34,702 nucleotides of DNA from Xenococcaceae cyanobacterium MO_167.B27 (lineage in GTDB: Bacteria; Cyanobacteriota; Cyanobacteriia; Cyanobacteriales; Xenococcaceae), in the NCBI GenBank assembly GCA_030065935.1, contig JASJCP010000089.1, forward strand, positions 1-34,702, read 5' to 3'. The notes under the pieces were generated by a model. That model had not been told where the DNA came from. It was given only the letters and a program-made list of their open reading frames with translations, and did no database searches. The translations under genes were made by a program, and so were the position numbers. Positions 32,193 through 34,702 of the stretch are shown one piece after another (within the stretch, counting starts at the first letter, position 1; each line of letters begins with the position of its first letter).

Positions 32193-34481
32193 GTGAACAG
32201 TTTACGATTCAGAATTCCTTTAATGGTTCTACTCGGTGTCATTCCCCCGATGTTAGGAGCTATCTTTTTTGCCAGCTATCGTGCTGATGTCAAACTGCGT
32301 CAAGATGCTCAAAGAACTATGATGTCTAAAGCTGAAATGTTGGCTAACACAGTATCCTGGTGGGATAAGATGAATGTTTCGACTCTCAAACAATTGAGTC
32401 AGCAACCCGATATAGTAAGTATGGACGGAGAGCGACAAAAGCCAGTATTAAAAAATTTAGTCAAAACTAACGAGAATCTTTATTTGGCAAGCACCATTGG
32501 TCTGAACGGTTTTAATGTAGCTCGTAGTGATGGTGACACAATCCTTTATTATGGAGACCGTCCCTGGTTTCTAGGAGCCAAAGCGGGTAAGGATGTAACC
32601 TACCAAAGTCTCATCAGTCGTACAATTATGAAACCCGCTATCTGTATGGCAACCGCGATTGGGCAAACACCATCAGAAGTTGCAGGGATAGCTATGTTGT
32701 GTACAGAGCTTTCTGCTCTGGCAAACCAAATAGGTCAACTTGAGTTTGGTGAAACTGGCTCTGCTTTATTGGTGGATCAAAACGGTAAAGTTCTAGCCCA
32801 TCCTAACTCAGCATTCTTGTCTGGTAATAAACTGGAAGACTTGAGTCACTATCCGCCGATTATAAACATTTTGGAGGGCCGCAGTGGTAATTTTTCCTTT
32901 AGAGACAAGCAAGGCATTGATTGGATATCCTATAGTATTACTCTAGACAACGGTTGGAGTGTTACTATTTTACAACAAAAAGCCGAATTTATCGCTAATC
33001 AAACAGAATTTCAGAGTTTAGTAAGTTTGGTAGCTGTGGTGGCTGTGATAGCGGTAAGTTTTTTGACTTTCTTAGTAGCTAATTATCTGATTGCACCGAT
33101 TAGTCAACTGACTACAGCAGCAGAGGAGATCGCGGAAGGAAAATTAGACCGAAAAGTAGAAATTAAGCGAAAAGATGAGCTTGGCTCTCTTGCCAAATCC
33201 TTTAATCAGATGGCGAACCATTTGACAAACTCATTAGAGGAGCTAGAAGATAGAGTTAAAGAAAGAACGAGTGAGCTTAAAGCAGCTAAAGAAGCAGCAG
33301 AGCTTGCCAATCAAACCAAAGACCGATTTTTAGCCCGTATAAGTCATGAGTTACGTTCTCCTCTCAATAGTGTTATCAACTACGCTACAATACTTCAAGG
33401 GAAGCCCCGTCACCTAATGCCCTATCAACTCAGGGGATTAAGAGTAATCAGAGAAAGCGGAATCCATCTATTAAATTTAATTGAAGACATTTTAGATTTC
33501 TCCAAAGTTCAAGTCAATAGTATAGAACTCAATCCCACTTACCTAGACTGGCAGTCCTTTTTAGATGGAATAGTGGGTATGGTGGAGGTGTATGTTCAAG
33601 AAAAACAGGTTTCTTTTAAGTGTGAAACTGTAGGCGAACTAGCCACTGGGGTTTGGGCAGATGAGAAAAGATTGCGACAAGTTCTAATTAACCTGTTAAC
33701 AAATGCTATCAAATTCACCCAAAAAGGCAAAGTAACCCTGAGAATTACTCTCCTTGAATCTACAGAAAAAGCTGTTCCTACGGAGCTATTTTCTCAAGAA
33801 ACACTTCGGTTTGAGGTCATTGATACAGGTATCGGAATAAGCCCTGAAAATCTAGACAAAATTTTTCAACCTTTTGAACAAGCCAGTACTTATGATAAGA
33901 AAGCAGAGGGTATAGGTTTAGGCTTGGCTATCAGTAAGCAAATAGTTGAAACTATGGGAAGTGAACTAAAAGTCAAGAGCCAATTAAACCAAGGGTCAAC
34001 CTTTTGGTTTGAGATCAGCTTACCTGTGGCAGAAATTTCCCCAAAAGTCGCAAAGAATGGAGCAGCTTTAGCATTAAATTCTGATAGTAAGAGACAAAAA
34101 ATTCTTGTAGTAGATGATCAACAAGAAAATTATCTATCTTTGCTCCCCATGCTTAAATCCTTAGACTTTGAGGTATGGGGTGTTGACAATGGTCAGCAAG
34201 CCCTGGAAATAGCCCCTTCCGTTCAACCCGATGTAATCTTGCTGGATCTATTTATGCCAGTCAAAACAGGTTTTACGTTTGTTCGACAACTCCGACAAAC
34301 ACCAAAATTTAAAACTATCCCCATTATTCTTATATCTTCTAGTAGTTCTGATGTAGTAGAAAAAGCCAGTGAGCATCTTCGCTGTGAGGCTTTTCTCACT
34401 AAACCTATTAAGAAGGAAGAATTATTAGCTGTATTAGAAAAGTTCGTGACTTTGCCAAAGCAGGATAATAAAATTTCTTGA
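32193..34481 (+). CDS. dCache-HAMP hybrid histidine kinase with C-terminal receiver
   Basis: About 762 residues (numbers below count from the GTG at 32184). TM1 at about 12-31, a periplasmic double-Cache sensor (about 35-275, with SDGDTILYYGDRPWFLGAK, and the second lobe TGSALLVDQNGKVLAHP), TM2 at about 283-303, HAMP (about 304-356), a coiled linker, HisKA ARISHELRSPLNSV (H388), HATPase with NLLTNAIKFT, DTGIGI and GIGLGLAISKQI, then a receiver with D688 (VILLDLFMP) and K in FLTKP. This is an internal phosphorelay ending in REC without Hpt, so an external Hpt or regulator would be needed. Both GTG 32184 and GTG 32193 are possible. The latter has GAGAAG upstream and begins MNSLRFRIP, so I prefer it. 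Confidence 0.9.
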   Translation: MNSLRFRIPLMVLLGVIPPMLGAIFFASYRADVKLRQDAQRTMMSKAEMLANTVSWWDKMNVSTLKQLSQQPDIVSMDGERQKPVLKNLVKTNENLYLASTIGLNGFNVARSDGDTILYYGDRPWFLGAKAGKDVTYQSLISRTIMKPAICMATAIGQTPSEVAGIAMLCTELSALANQIGQLEFGETGSALLVDQNGKVLAHPNSAFLSGNKLEDLSHYPPIINILEGRSGNFSFRDKQGIDWISYSITLDNGWSVTILQQKAEFIANQTEFQSLVSLVAVVAVIAVSFLTFLVANYLIAPISQLTTAAEEIAEGKLDRKVEIKRKDELGSLAKSFNQMANHLTNSLEELEDRVKERTSELKAAKEAAELANQTKDRFLARISHELRSPLNSVINYATILQGKPRHLMPYQLRGLRVIRESGIHLLNLIEDILDFSKVQVNSIELNPTYLDWQSFLDGIVGMVEVYVQEKQVSFKCETVGELATGVWADEKRLRQVLINLLTNAIKFTQKGKVTLRITLLESTEKAVPTELFSQETLRFEVIDTGIGISPENLDKIFQPFEQASTYDKKAEGIGLGLAISKQIVETMGSELKVKSQLNQGSTFWFEISLPVAEISPKVAKNGAALALNSDSKRQKILVVDDQQENYLSLLPMLKSLDFEVWGVDNGQQALEIAPSVQPDVILLDLFMPVKTGFTFVRQLRQTPKFKTIPIILISSSSSDVVEKASEHLRCEAFLTKPIKKEELLAVLEKFVTLPKQDNKIS

Positions 34482-34702
34482 CACAAAATAATGGTTTCAA
34501 GTCCTCCCGTCCTTAAGGACAGCTTCTTAGGACAATCACTTATGGGGGAAAGCCAATCTACTTTGAGCCACTCTACCCTTTAGAAAAGGGTAGATTCAGG
34601 CTAGGAGTTGGCATTAGCTTTTAACCCTACTTGGTTTATCTGGCTAATATTTCCTAACTTTATGGAGACTTGCTCTACTGAGAAATCAGATCGCAGGGTT
34701 TC
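34482..34702. other. 3' region after the hybrid kinase with palindromes
   Basis: No gene seen up to the window end. It has GTCCTTAAGGAC (34509-34520), partly repeated as CTTAGGAC, and a 10-bp stem TCTACCCTTT-AGA-AAAGGGTAGA (34572-34594). Neither is followed by a T-run. They may be the end of a small IS-like or hairpin repeat cut by the window. Confidence 0.5.

Noticed and set aside
34482-34600. Right end of an IS200/IS605-type element
   Set aside because: Only short palindromes are visible, no TnpA/TnpB sequence, and the window ends too soon to judge.
1-34702. tRNA, rRNA or CRISPR arrays
   Set aside because: Read for T-loop consensus, rRNA signatures and regularly spaced repeats on both strands. 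None found.

Overview
This is about 34.7 kb of chromosomal DNA from a low-GC cyanobacterium. The evidence is: 15 copies of the octamer GCGATCGC (HIP1); the thylakoid/cyanobacterial genes ndhD (NDH-1 subunit 4), pxcA (CemA-like proton extrusion protein) and a TLP40-type cyclophilin; an RppA/RppB two-component pair; a DUF1822 gene; short heptanucleotide tandem repeats; and multi-hairpin repeats between genes. A coccoid or pleurocapsalean cyanobacterium would fit, but the genus cannot be fixed from the sequence alone. No rRNA, tRNA or CRISPR array was seen.

Layout. (1) 1-4.2 kb: a DUF5615 toxin-like gene cut by a multi-hairpin MITE-like repeat, then rppA-rppB divergent from a small operon encoding a Gly/Glu-repeat lipoprotein, a mini PepSY membrane protein and an aquaporin-family channel. 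Both divergent promoters carry the same 11-bp-period direct repeat ATTTCAT-N4-ATTTCAT, which looks like the RppA operator. (2) 4.3-13.1 kb: an unrecognised gene, DUF167, an ABC1/UbiB kinase, a GAF sensor kinase, thiL, a TLP40-like cyclophilin, a small lipoprotein and a YiiX-type hydrolase. (3) 13.2-24.2 kb: an 11-kb stretch without any HIP1 site. It holds a pentapeptide-repeat protein, an RNase H-like gene broken by one stop codon, a sigma-like/DUF1822/caspase-nSTAND gene set whose caspase gene is heavily decayed, and two paralogous sensor kinases with one ManR-like regulator. A structured non-coding stretch of about 950 bp follows. (4) 24.2-34.7 kb: pxcA, a 28-residue membrane peptide, an orphan terminator, two tandem mini-ORFs in front of ndhD, a MATE transporter, an unrecognised cyanobacterial protein, a divergent FabD and a dCache hybrid histidine kinase.

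How it works together. The window is rich in signalling (five histidine kinases, two stand-alone response regulators). The best-supported regulatory unit is rppAB plus the lipoprotein-PepSY-aquaporin operon. The HIP1-free block, with its pseudogenes and mobile-element-like end motifs, looks like an acquired, partly decayed accessory island. The most interesting accessory unit is the sigma-like/DUF1822/caspase-STAND operon: its regulator and DUF1822 genes are intact, but its effector has lost the NTPase core and its C-terminal part.
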